A stretch of DNA of 64,000 bases. It comes from an uncultured beta proteobacterium. Lineage in GTDB: Bacteria > Pseudomonadota > Gammaproteobacteria > Burkholderiales > Burkholderiaceae_E. The DNA is taken from assembly GCA_903934295.1 (NCBI GenBank), contig CAIZNI010000020.1:1-64000 (forward strand), in the 5' to 3' direction. Below the pieces are notes generated by a model that was not told where the DNA came from, searched no databases, and worked only from the letters and a program-made list of their open reading frames with translations. This document shows positions 38,601 to 48,262 of the stretch, in pieces (position 1 is the stretch's first letter; each line of letters opens with the position of its first letter). Both the position numbers and the translations under genes were made by a program.

Positions 38601-39545
38601 ATGGAATTCTTCCGCATCCGCCGCGACATCCCGTTCATGCGGCATGCCCTGGTGTTCAACCTCATCTCGGCACTGACCTTCGCCGCGGCGGTGCTCTTCC
38701 TGGCTGTGCGCGGCCTGCATTTTTCCATCGAGTTCACCGGCGGCACGGTGCTCGAGGTCAGCTACCCGCAGGCCGCCGACCTGGGTGGCATCCGCAAGAC
38801 CGTCGAAGGGCTGGGCTTCGCCGATGCCCAGGTCCAGAATTTCGGCACCGCGCGCGACGTCATGATCCGGCTGCCGCTGCGCAAGGGCGAAAGCTCGGCC
38901 AGCCAGAGCGATCAGGTGATGGGCGCGCTCAAGGGGCTTGATGCCAAGGCCGAACTGCGACGGGTGGAGTTCGTCGGACCGCAGGTGGGGTCTGAACTGG
39001 CCACCGACGGCGCTCTCGCGCTGCTGTTCGTGGTGGTGGGCATCATGATCTACTTGGCGATCCGCTTCGAGTGGAAGTTCGCGGTCGCCGCCATCGTCGC
39101 CAACCTGCACGACGTGATCATCATCCTGGGCTTCTTCGCCTTCTTCCAGTGGGAATTCTCGCTGTCGGTGCTGGCGGCGGTGCTCGCGGTGCTGGGTTAT
39201 TCGGTCAATGAATCGGTGGTGATCTTCGACCGGGTGCGCGAGAAATTCCGCGAGCGCGGCGCGCGGACGATGAGCGCCCAGGAAGTCCTCGACCACGCGA
39301 TCACCAGCACCATCTCGCGCACCATCATCACCCACGGTTCGACCCAGCTCATGGTCCTGTCGATGCTGATCTTCGGCGGCGCGACGCTGCACTATTTCGC
39401 GCTCGCGCTCACCATCGGCATCCTGTTCGGCATCTATTCTTCGGTGTTCGTGGCCGCCGCCATCGCGATGTGGCTGGGGGTCAAGCGCGAAGACCTGATC
39501 AAGCCGATCCGCAAGAAGGAAGACGGTCAGCCCGAAGTACCCTGA
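38601..39545 (+). CDS. secF: Protein translocase subunit SecF
   Basis: A 314-residue six-helix protein. FSIEFTGGTVLEV near 37 is the SecF counterpart of the SecD P1 motif, and YSVNESVVIFDRVREKFRE near 200 the conserved cytoplasmic turn. The 87-bp gap after secD is unusually C-rich and gives no strong ribosome site; translation may depend on secD. Confidence 0.97.
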   Translation: MEFFRIRRDIPFMRHALVFNLISALTFAAAVLFLAVRGLHFSIEFTGGTVLEVSYPQAADLGGIRKTVEGLGFADAQVQNFGTARDVMIRLPLRKGESSASQSDQVMGALKGLDAKAELRRVEFVGPQVGSELATDGALALLFVVVGIMIYLAIRFEWKFAVAAIVANLHDVIIILGFFAFFQWEFSLSVLAAVLAVLGYSVNESVVIFDRVREKFRERGARTMSAQEVLDHAITSTISRTIITHGSTQLMVLSMLIFGGATLHYFALALTIGILFGIYSSVFVAAAIAMWLGVKREDLIKPIRKKEDGQPEVP

Positions 39546-39569
39546 GGTTCATCCCGGAGAACAGCCGAC

Positions 39570-40250
39570 ATGAAAGCGCAACGCATCCGCGTCTGGGACC
39601 TGCCCACCCGTCTGTTCCACTGGGCACTGCTGGCCTGCGTGGTCGGCTCGCTGGTGTCGGTGAAGATCGGCGGCAACGCGATCGCCTGGCACTTCCGCTT
39701 CGGCTTCGCCATCCTCACCCTGGTGGCCTTTCGCGTGATCTGGGGCTTCATCGGCTCACGCTACGCGCGCTTCACCAGCTTCGCCCCCAATCCGATGGCC
39801 GCGCTGCGCTATCTGTGCGGCCAGTCCAGCGCCACCCCGGGCCACAACCCGCTGGGCGCCTTCTCGGTCTATGCGCTGCTGGCGGCGCTCACCTTCCAGG
39901 TCGTCACCGGTCTGTTCGCCAACGACTCGATCATGTGGGACGCGCCGCTGAAGGCACTCGTCTCCGCCGAAGCCAGCGACCGGATCACCACCCTGCACCG
40001 CCTGAACCGCTTCGTGCTGCTGGGACTGATCGGGCTGCACCTGGTCGCGATCGCGTTCTATTCGCGCATCCGCAAGGAAGTGCTGATCGCCCCGATGGTG
40101 GGCGGCGACCGCGTCTATGACGCCAGCCAGCCGGTTCCGCTGCCCGCCGAAGACACGGCAGCGCTGCGGCTCAAGGCCCTGGCCGTGCTGGTGGTCTGTG
40201 CCGCCACGGTTGCCTATCTGGTCACCCAGCTGGTGCCGAAGGCCGGCTGA
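39570..40250 (+). CDS. Cytochrome b561-type membrane protein
   Basis: A 226-residue integral membrane protein with about five helices. RIRVWDLPTRLFHWALLACV at the N-terminus, WHFRFGFAILTLVAFRVIWGF near 40, and TTLHRLNRFVLLGLIGLHLVA near 140 carry the histidines expected to bind two b-hemes. It probably shuttles electrons from quinol to a soluble acceptor. The cytochrome c' gene faces it, separated by a bidirectional terminator; b561/c-type pairs at one locus are common. GGAG lies 12-15 bases before the ATG. Confidence 0.9.
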   Translation: MKAQRIRVWDLPTRLFHWALLACVVGSLVSVKIGGNAIAWHFRFGFAILTLVAFRVIWGFIGSRYARFTSFAPNPMAALRYLCGQSSATPGHNPLGAFSVYALLAALTFQVVTGLFANDSIMWDAPLKALVSAEASDRITTLHRLNRFVLLGLIGLHLVAIAFYSRIRKEVLIAPMVGGDRVYDASQPVPLPAEDTAALRLKALAVLVVCAATVAYLVTQLVPKAG

Positions 40251-40278
40251 AAAAAAGCCCGCTCGGGGCGGGCGTTTT
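40251..40278. terminator. Bidirectional terminator between cytochrome genes
   Basis: A run of six A (40251-40256), a stem GCCCGC/GCGGGC (40257-40262 with 40268-40273) and then GTTTT. It starts immediately after the cytochrome b561 stop and could end transcripts from both directions; the convergent cytochrome c' gene ends at 40357. Confidence 0.75.
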
Positions 40279-40356
40279 CGCCGGTTCGCCCGGCGCGCTG
40301 TTCGGCAGTGCGCGGGCGGTGGGTGCCCTGGGCTCGCGCCCGGCACCCGCATCCGA

Positions 40357-40812
40357 TCAGTCCTTGCGGAACTTGTCGTGGCAACCCTTGCACGACGCCC
40401 CGGTGGCGCCCAGTTGCGTGCGCAGCGTGTCCAGGCTCGCCGACGCGGTTACCAGCTTCGCGGTCTCGGCGTTCATCTTGTCAGCCGCCTGCTTGAACTC
40501 GGCGGCATTGGCGAGCGCCTCGGGCTTCAGGCGGGTGTCACCGCTGGCCGAGTTCGGCACCATCGCCTCCCACGGCAGGTGACCGGCCATGTCGACGAGC
40601 CGGGCCGAGTTCTGCGCGGCGGCCGCATCGAAGGGCCGCTCGCCCCGGGCCATGGCCGACAAGCGGCCCATGTGGTTGGAGAGGATGGTGAACGAAGCCT
40701 TGCGATACTTGATCGCGTCCTCGACCTTGGCGAACTGGGCGACGGCCGGCACCGCGTAGAACGCACTGGCGGCCAGCACGGCTCCCGCGAGGGGAATGGC
40801 AAATCTTTTCAT
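40357..40812 (-). CDS. Cytochrome c' family protein
   Basis: A 151-residue periplasmic cytochrome. Signal peptide MKRFAIPLAGAVLAASAFYAVPAVAQ is cut near residue 26; the mature part is a four-helix bundle (DAIKYRKASFTILSNHMGRL is the typical first helix). The single heme site CKGCH (Cys141, Cys144, His145) is close to the C-terminus as in cytochrome c'. Such proteins bind NO or serve as low-potential carriers. It is convergent with the b561-like gene and upstream of it on the minus strand lies purB. Confidence 0.93.
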   Translation of the reverse strand: MKRFAIPLAGAVLAASAFYAVPAVAQFAKVEDAIKYRKASFTILSNHMGRLSAMARGERPFDAAAAQNSARLVDMAGHLPWEAMVPNSASGDTRLKPEALANAAEFKQAADKMNAETAKLVTASASLDTLRTQLGATGASCKGCHDKFRKD

Positions 40813-40918
40813 CGAAACGGTCCTTTGCTGGCACCCAGGGCGCCTGGTCTTGTTTGAAAAATCATGGCGGATCGAGGCCCGGCCCAACCCCCGCAACCGG
40901 ACGCCAGCACTGACTTCA

Positions 40919-42292
<1,374 letters not shown>

Positions 42293-42342
42293 CTAGCACC
42301 GGACCCTTTGCTATACTGGCCACTCGAAAAGTGCAGGTGTCC

Positions 42343-42963
42343 ATGAAGTTGCTCGGTTCCGACAACAGCCCGTTCGTGCGCAAGGTGCGCGTGGTCATGG
42401 CTGAAAAGAAAATCGATTACCAGTACGAGCAGCAGGACGTCTGGGCCGCCGACAGCGCGATCCAGCAGTCGAACCCGCTGGGCAAGATTCCCTGCCTGAT
42501 CCTGGATGATGGCGGCGCCGTCTTCGATTCCCGCGTCATTGTCGAATACCTCGACAACCTCACTCCGGTCCACCGCCTGATCCCGCCCGCCGGCCGCGCC
42601 CGCGTTGAAGTGCGCTGCTGGGAAGCGCTGGCCGACGGCCTGCTCGATGCCGCGGTCCTGATCCGGCTGGAGCACTCGCAGCGCGCCGAGGGTGAACGCA
42701 GCCAGCGCTGGGTCGACCGCCAGTACGGCAAGATCGATGCCGCGCTCGGCGCGATGTCCGTCGGTCTGGCCGAGCACCCCTGGTGCTGCGACGACCGCTA
42801 TTCGCTGGCCGACATCGCCACCGGCTGCGCCCTGTCATACCTCGACTTCCGATTCCCGGCGATCGACTGGCGCACGCGCCACGCCAATCTCGCCCGGATC
42901 GCCGACAAGCTGATGGCGCGCCCCTCGTTCAGCGACACCGCGCCGGTCGTGCGGCCCGCCTGA
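42343..42963 (+). CDS. Glutathione S-transferase family protein
   Basis: A 206-residue GST. The thioredoxin-like N-domain begins MKLLGSDNSPFVRKVRVVMAE, with Ser13 as the likely activating residue, and includes NPLGKIPCL and the glutathione-contact VFDSRVIVEYLD. The helical C-domain includes RYSLADIATGCALSYLDFR. Start at ATG 42343 (AGGTG upstream) rather than the in-frame GTG at 42331. TATACT at 42312-42317 could be a -10 box. Divergent from purB. Confidence 0.92.
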   Translation: MKLLGSDNSPFVRKVRVVMAEKKIDYQYEQQDVWAADSAIQQSNPLGKIPCLILDDGGAVFDSRVIVEYLDNLTPVHRLIPPAGRARVEVRCWEALADGLLDAAVLIRLEHSQRAEGERSQRWVDRQYGKIDAALGAMSVGLAEHPWCCDDRYSLADIATGCALSYLDFRFPAIDWRTRHANLARIADKLMARPSFSDTAPVVRPA

Positions 42964-42993
42964 GGGCAGCCGCCGGGCCCGTCAGCGGGACCC

Positions 42994-44598
42994 TCAGCCC
43001 TGCACGGGCAAAAAGCTCTCGGGCCGCGCCTGCGACCAGAACGTCCGATAGACCGCCGCCGCCGCATCGTCGTCGAGCAGCGACCCCGGCTCCAGGAAGG
43101 GATACAGGCTCGACAGCAGCCGGATCTCGTTGTGCGACACCCGGCGCACGATGTGGTGCGGACCGAGTTCGGACGGATGCCGCAGGCCGGCCGCCGCCAC
43201 CAGTTCGGCCAGCGCGTGCAAGGTGTTCTGATGGAAGCTGAACACCCGCTGCGCCTTGTCGGGCACCACCAGCGCGCGCTGGCGCAGCGGATCCTGGGTG
43301 GTGACCCCCGTCGGGCAGGTCCCGGTGTGGCAGCTCTGGGCCTGGATGCAGCCCAGCGCAAACATGAAGCCGCGGGCGCTGTTGCACCAGTCGGCACCGA
43401 GCGCCATCGTGCGCGCGATGTCGAATCCGGTGACCAGCTTGCCGGCCGCCCCGATGCGGATGCGCGATCGCAGGTTCAGCCCGACCAGCGTGTTGTGCAC
43501 CAGCAGCAGCCCGTCCTTCATCGGCGCGCCCACGCGGTCGATGAACTCGACGGGCGCCGCCCCCGTGCCGCCCTCCTTGCCGTCGATCACGATGAAGTCG
43601 GGCGTGATGCCGGTGGCCATCATCGCCTTGGCGATCGCGAACCACTCCCAGGGATGACCCATCGCGAACTTGAAACCGACCGGCTTGCCGCCGGACAGCT
43701 CGCGCAACCGCGCCACGAACGCGAGCAGCCCGATCGGCGTGTCGAAGGCACTGTGGCTGGCCGGCGAAACACAGTCGACCCAGGGCGGCACGCCGCGCGC
43801 CAGGGCGATCTCCGGGGTCACCTTGGGGCCGGGCAGCACGCCGCCATGGCCCGGCTTGGCGCCCTGCGACAACTTGATCTCGATCATCCGGACCTGCGGG
43901 TCGCAGGCGTTGGCGATGAAGTGATCCTCGCTGAAACGCCCCTGGGCATCGCGGCAGCCGAAGTAGCCGCTGCCGATCTCCCAGACGAGATCGCCACCGT
44001 GCTCGCGGTGATGAATCGAGATCGACCCCTCGCCGGTGTCGTGCATGAATCCGCCGAGCTGCGCGCCCTTGTTCAGCGCCCGGATCGCGTTGGCCGACAG
44101 CGAGCCGAAGCTCATCGCCGAGATGTTGAACACCGAGGCGTCGTGCGGCTGCAGGCAATCGGGTCCGCCGATCGACAGGCGAAAGTCGTGCGAGGCGACC
44201 GGCGCCGGCGCCATCGAGTGATTGATCCATTCGAAGCCGGCCGCATAGACATCGATCTGGGTGCCGAACGGCTGCTTGTCGGATTCGTTCTTGGCGCGCT
44301 GATAGACGATCGCGCGCTGCTGGCGCGAGAAGGGGATCGCGTCGGTGTCGGACTCGACGAAATACTGCCGGACCTCGGGACGGATGTACTCGAAAAGGAA
44401 CCGCAGGTGCCCGATCACCGGGTAGTTGCGCAGCACCGCGTGACGGGTCTGGCGCAGATCGCGGATGCCCAGGGCCGACAGTGCCAGCGCGGCCAGCGGC
44501 CACCCCGGCGACCAATCGCCGTTGAGGGACCCGATTCCCAGCACCACCACCGCCAGCAACAGCAGGGCAAGGGTCGCGAAACGAAGGTGCACGAACAT
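42994..44598 (-). CDS. FMN-binding glutamate synthase-like protein, membrane-tethered
   Basis: A 534-residue protein equivalent to the FMN domain of glutamate synthase. One or two N-terminal helices (residues 5-45) suggest membrane attachment. FMN-site blocks are SAMSFGSLSANAIRALNKGA near 157, KPGHGGVLPGPKV near 249 and GKEGGTGAAP near 338. Three cysteines in CxxxxxCxxxxC (near 416-428) match the 3Fe-4S site of glutamate synthase. No glutaminase domain or small subunit is present, so classical GOGAT activity is doubtful. It sits between the GST and mnmA genes. Confidence 0.9.
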   Translation of the reverse strand: MFVHLRFATLALLLLAVVVLGIGSLNGDWSPGWPLAALALSALGIRDLRQTRHAVLRNYPVIGHLRFLFEYIRPEVRQYFVESDTDAIPFSRQQRAIVYQRAKNESDKQPFGTQIDVYAAGFEWINHSMAPAPVASHDFRLSIGGPDCLQPHDASVFNISAMSFGSLSANAIRALNKGAQLGGFMHDTGEGSISIHHREHGGDLVWEIGSGYFGCRDAQGRFSEDHFIANACDPQVRMIEIKLSQGAKPGHGGVLPGPKVTPEIALARGVPPWVDCVSPASHSAFDTPIGLLAFVARLRELSGGKPVGFKFAMGHPWEWFAIAKAMMATGITPDFIVIDGKEGGTGAAPVEFIDRVGAPMKDGLLLVHNTLVGLNLRSRIRIGAAGKLVTGFDIARTMALGADWCNSARGFMFALGCIQAQSCHTGTCPTGVTTQDPLRQRALVVPDKAQRVFSFHQNTLHALAELVAAAGLRHPSELGPHHIVRRVSHNEIRLLSSLYPFLEPGSLLDDDAAAAVYRTFWSQARPESFLPVQG

Positions 44599-44647
44599 GG
44601 ACTCTCCCGGATCTCGTTGTCGAGACTACCGGATCGTCCGGTCGCTG

Positions 44648-45772
44648 TCAGGCCAGCGACGAAGCGATCAGGCCGCCGCCCAGACAGATCTCGCCGTCGT
44701 AGATCACCGCCGACTGCCCGGGCGTGACTGCCCACTGCGGCTGATCGAAACCGAGTTCGAAACGGTCCCCCTCGCTGGCCAGCAGATGGCAGGGCGAATC
44801 GGCCTGGCGATAGCGGGTCTTGGCACCCAGGGTGGGCGACGACGGCGGCGCACCGGCGACCCAGTGCGCATGGTCGGCCCACAGGCGGGTGCTGAGCAGC
44901 CACGGGTGGTCGTGACCCTGCACCACCTGGAGCGTGTTGGTCGCGATGTCCTTGCGCGCCGCGAACCAGGGCTCGCCGCTGCCCCCGCGCTGGCCGCCGA
45001 TTCCGATGCCCTTGCGCTGACCCAGCGTGTAGAAGGCCAGGCCGACATGCTCGCCGATGCAGCGTCCCGAATCGGTGAGGATCGGTCCCGGCCGGGTGGG
45101 CAGGTAGCGATTGAGGAACTCGCGAAACGGCCGCTCGCCGATGAAGCAGATGCCGGTGGAGTCTTTCTTGGCCGCGTTGGGCAGGCCGATGCGGGCGGCG
45201 ATGTCGCGGACCTCGCGCTTGTGCAGGCCACCCAGCGGAAACCGGGTGCGCGACAACTGGGCCTGCGACAGGCGATGCAGGAAATAGCTCTGGTCCTTGC
45301 CCGGGTCGACGCCGCGCAGCAGTTCGAAACGCTGTCCCTGCTCAGCCCGCGGATCGGCCACCGCGCGCACGCCGGCGTAGTGCCCGGTGGCGATCAGGTC
45401 GGCGCCCATGCGCATCGCGTGATCGAGGAAGGCCTTGAACTTGATCTCGGCGTTGCACAGCACATCCGGATTGGGCGTGCGGCCCGCGGCGTATTCGCGC
45501 AGGAATTCGCTGAAGACGCGGTCGCGGTACTCGGCGGCGAAATTCACCGCCTCGATGTCGATGCCCAGGACATCGGCGGCGCTGGCCGCGTCGATCCAGT
45601 CCTGGCGGGTCGAGCAGTACTCGCTGTCGTCGTCGTCTTCCCAGTTCTTCATGAACAGGCCGACCACCTCCCAGCCCTGTTCGCGCAGCAGCCACGCGGT
45701 CACCGACGAGTCGACGCCGCCCGACATGCCGACAACGATGCGCCGTCCCCCGCCCGCCTCAGGCATCGCCAT
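44648..45772 (-). CDS. mnmA: tRNA 2-thiouridylase MnmA
   Basis: A 374-residue enzyme that thiolates U34 of Lys, Glu and Gln tRNAs. PP-loop GMSGGVDSS begins at residue 15; Cys106 ([12 protein letters not shown]) and Cys209 ([11 protein letters not shown]) are the catalytic pair. The [11 protein letters not shown] and [10 protein letters not shown] blocks are typical. Its first 14 bp overlap the end of the upstream nudJ, so both are probably co-translated. Confidence 0.97.
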   Translation of the reverse strand: MAMPEAGGGRRIVVGMSGGVDSSVTAWLLREQGWEVVGLFMKNWEDDDDSEYCSTRQDWIDAASAADVLGIDIEAVNFAAEYRDRVFSEFLREYAAGRTPNPDVLCNAEIKFKAFLDHAMRMGADLIATGHYAGVRAVADPRAEQGQRFELLRGVDPGKDQSYFLHRLSQAQLSRTRFPLGGLHKREVRDIAARIGLPNAAKKDSTGICFIGERPFREFLNRYLPTRPGPILTDSGRCIGEHVGLAFYTLGQRKGIGIGGQRGGSGEPWFAARKDIATNTLQVVQGHDHPWLLSTRLWADHAHWVAGAPPSSPTLGAKTRYRQADSPCHLLASEGDRFELGFDQPQWAVTPGQSAVIYDGEICLGGGLIASSLA

Positions 45773-46241
45773 CCAGGCAACTCGGGTGGGTGTAGATGAG
45801 CGACAGCGGGTAGCGCTGCCCGGCCAGGTGATCGTCCAGGGTGCGCATCACCAGCGGGCTGCGGTGCATCGCGGCGCGGGCGCGGATCTCGTCGGCGCTC
45901 AGCCAGATCGCGCGCTCGATGCCGGTGTCCAGCGCCCGCTGTGGCTCGTGGCCGAGCACCTCGCAGGCGAACGCGAAGCGCAGGTAGGTGACGTCGGTGC
46001 CGGAGGCGTCGTGGCGATAGCGCGACAGGTAGACACCGATGCAGGCCAGGGCCCGGACCCGGTGGGCGGTCTCTTCGAGGGCCTCGCGCGCCGCGGCCTG
46101 CGCGAGCGTTTCGCCCGGGTCGAGATGACCCGCCGGCTGGTTCAGCCGAAGGCCCTCCGGCGTCATCTCCTCGACCATCAGAAAAAGGCCGTCGCGCTCG
46201 ATGACGGCGGCCACGGTGGTGTTCGGCTTCCAGTAGTCCAT
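45759..46241 (-). CDS. nudJ: Nudix hydrolase, NudJ-like phosphatase
   Basis: A 160-residue single-domain Nudix protein. The Nudix box runs from GHLDPGET to [11 protein letters not shown] (residues 38-62) and is complete. [25 protein letters not shown] at the N-terminus and linkage to mnmA fit NudJ (thiamine pyrophosphate/HMP-PP phosphatase in E. coli). It overlaps mnmA by 14 bp and is divergent from pntAA. Confidence 0.93.
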   Translation of the reverse strand: MDYWKPNTTVAAVIERDGLFLMVEEMTPEGLRLNQPAGHLDPGETLAQAAAREALEETAHRVRALACIGVYLSRYRHDASGTDVTYLRFAFACEVLGHEPQRALDTGIERAIWLSADEIRARAAMHRSPLVMRTLDDHLAGQRYPLSLIYTHPSCLDGDA

Positions 46242-46304
46242 CCCCGATTTTACCCGGGCGGCGTGATATAAATCGCCCCAAACTGAAAAGACAAGGAAAC
46301 GCTC

Positions 46305-47423
46305 ATGCTGATCGGAGTCCCGGCCGAGACGCGGCCCGGGGAAACGCGGGTTGCCGCCACTGCTGAAACCGTCAAGAAACTCACTGCCGCAGGCCACCGC
46401 GTCATCGTTCAATCCGCTGCCGGTGTTCGCGCCGCCCAGACCGACGAGGCCTATGTCGGCGCCGGCGCCGAAATCGGCGATGCCGACGCAGCCCTGTCGG
46501 CCGAACTGGTGCTCAAGGTGCGCGCGCCCGATGCGGCCGAGATCGCCCGCATGAAGCCCGGCGCCGCGCTGGTCGGCATCCTCGAGCCCTTCAACACCGA
46601 TGGCATCACGGCCATGAACGCCGCCGGCCTGAGCGCCTTCGCGCTGGAAGCCGCCCCGCGCACCACCCGCGCGCAGAGCATGGATGTGCTGTCCTCGCAG
46701 GCCAATATCGCGGGCTACAAGGCGGTGCTGCTGTCGGCCGCTGCCTATGGCCGGATGATGCCGATGCTGATGACCGCGGCCGGCACCATCAAGGCGGCGC
46801 GGGTCCTGATCCTGGGCGCCGGCGTGGCCGGTCTGCAGGCGATCGCCACCGCCAAGCGGCTGGGTGCGGTGATCGAGGCCTCCGATGTCCGCCCGGCCGT
46901 GAAAGAGCAGATCGAGTCGCTGGGCGCCAAGTTCGTCGACGTGCCCTACGAGACCGATGAGGAACGCGAGATCGCCCAGGGCGTCGGCGGCTATGCCCGG
47001 CCGATGCCCGCGTCATGGATGCAGCGTCAGTCGCTGGCGGTGGCCGAGCGGATGAAGCAGGCCGACATTGTCATCACCACCGCGCTGATCCCGGGCCGCA
47101 AGGCGCCGGTGCTGATCAGCGAAGACATGGTGCGCGCGATGAAGCCGGGCTCGGTGATCCTGGACATGGCGGTCGAGCAGGGCGGCAACTGCGCGGTGTC
47201 GCAGGCCGGCGAAACGGTGGTGCGCCACGGTGTCACCATCATCGGCCAGCCCAACCTGCCGGCCACCGTGCCGGCCGATGCCTCGGCGCTGTATGCGCGC
47301 AACGTGCTCGACTTCCTGAAGCTGGTGCTCACCAAGGAAGGCGGCTTCACCATCAACCGTGAAGACGACATCGTGGCCGCCTGCCTGTTGTGCAGCGGCG
47401 GCGAGATCGTGCGCAGGAACTGA
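46305..47423 (+). CDS. pntAA: NAD(P) transhydrogenase alpha subunit, part 1
   Basis: A 372-residue NAD(H)-binding domain I of the proton-translocating transhydrogenase. MLIGVPAETRPGETRVAATA is the canonical start; the dinucleotide fold is VLILGAGVAGLQAIATAKRL near 165, followed by EASDVRPAVKEQIESLGAKF. AAGGAA lies 6-11 bases before the ATG, with TATAAA at 46267-46272 upstream as a possible -10. The alpha subunit is split here from its membrane part. Confidence 0.96.
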   Translation: MLIGVPAETRPGETRVAATAETVKKLTAAGHRVIVQSAAGVRAAQTDEAYVGAGAEIGDADAALSAELVLKVRAPDAAEIARMKPGAALVGILEPFNTDGITAMNAAGLSAFALEAAPRTTRAQSMDVLSSQANIAGYKAVLLSAAAYGRMMPMLMTAAGTIKAARVLILGAGVAGLQAIATAKRLGAVIEASDVRPAVKEQIESLGAKFVDVPYETDEEREIAQGVGGYARPMPASWMQRQSLAVAERMKQADIVITTALIPGRKAPVLISEDMVRAMKPGSVILDMAVEQGGNCAVSQAGETVVRHGVTIIGQPNLPATVPADASALYARNVLDFLKLVLTKEGGFTINREDDIVAACLLCSGGEIVRRN

Positions 47424-47537
47424 GCCCCGCGTCGCGGTGCGCGGCCCTCGGCCGCCATCCGCCGCGGCGCACCCGGACGAGACCCGACCCCCACCGCGCG
47501 CCCCGGCGCGCGATCCGCCCCTGAAGGAACGAGACTC

Positions 47538-47855
47538 ATGGAAGCCATCAGTCCCACCGTCGTGAACCTGATCATCTTCGTGCTGGCCATCTACGTCGGC
47601 TACCACGTGGTCTGGAATGTGACGCCCGCCCTGCACACCCCGCTGATGGCCGTCACCAACGCGGTCTCGGCCATCATCATCGTGGGTGCGATGCTGGCCG
47701 CTGCGCTCACCGAAACCCCGCTGGGCAAGACCATGGGCGTGCTGGCGGTGACGCTGGCCGCGGTCAATGTGTTCGGCGGCTTCCTGGTCACCCGGCGCAT
47801 GCTCGAGATGTTCAAGAAAAAGGAACCGAAGGCGGGCGCCGGAGGTCATCGGTGA
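47538..47855 (+). CDS. pntAB: NAD(P) transhydrogenase alpha subunit, part 2
   Basis: A 105-residue membrane protein with three helices, equal to the C-terminal membrane part of PntA. FVLAIYVGYHVVWNVTPALHTPLMAVTNAVSAIIIVGAM is family-diagnostic when read in parts (NVTPALHTPLMAVTNAVSAI near 36). GAAGGAACGAG precedes the ATG. A 114-bp G/C-rich gap separates it from pntAA; its stop overlaps the next gene (GTGA). Confidence 0.96.
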   Translation: MEAISPTVVNLIIFVLAIYVGYHVVWNVTPALHTPLMAVTNAVSAIIIVGAMLAAALTETPLGKTMGVLAVTLAAVNVFGGFLVTRRMLEMFKKKEPKAGAGGHR

Positions 47856-48262
47856 ACTCGCGCGGCTTCGTCATCCTGCTGCTGATCGCGGTGGCGGCCT
47901 CGGTGGCCTGCGGCCTGATCGTCGAGCGCTACACCGCACCCGGCATGGAGCGCACGCTGTGGTTCGCGATCGGTCTGGCGGCCATCCTGTTCCCGGCCGG
48001 CAAGTTCGCCGAGCGGCGCGGCTGGGTGCACGGCATCTGGCGCGCCGGGGTGCCACTGGGGGCCGAGGTGTCCGGCACGACGCCCGCTCCCGCCGCGGCT
48101 TCCGCCGCCGCTTCCGAGTCGATCGCGACGCCCGCCACCGCCCCTGCGGCGTCGGCCGCCCCCTCTGCCGGCGCCGAGGCCCCCTCCAAAACCACCGGCA
48201 TCGCGACCGCGACGGCCGCCCCCTCTTCCACTACCCGCCCGTTGAGCGGAGAACCGACATGA
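47852..48262 (+). CDS. Uncharacterised two-helix protein coupled inside the pnt operon
   Basis: A 136-residue protein not recognised. It starts with GTG overlapping the pntAB stop (GTGA) and ends overlapping the pntB start (ATGA), so it is translated in line with both. Two predicted helices (residues 5-23 and 35-51) are joined by VERYTAPGMERT; a short basic segment FAERRGWVHGIWRAG follows, then a tail (75-136) made almost only of Ala, Pro, Ser and Thr. It may be an accessory or assembly factor of the transhydrogenase, or merely a small membrane protein riding the operon. Coding is supported by frame, overlap and hydrophobic pattern. Confidence 0.75.
   Translation: MNSRGFVILLLIAVAASVACGLIVERYTAPGMERTLWFAIGLAAILFPAGKFAERRGWVHGIWRAGVPLGAEVSGTTPAPAAASAAASESIATPATAPAASAAPSAGAEAPSKTTGIATATAAPSSTTRPLSGEPT

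Noticed and set aside
47424-47537. Small RNA or attenuator between pntAA and pntAB
   Set aside because: The gap is only GC-rich repeats of CGCG/GCGC; I see no stem with a T-run and no promoter-like element.
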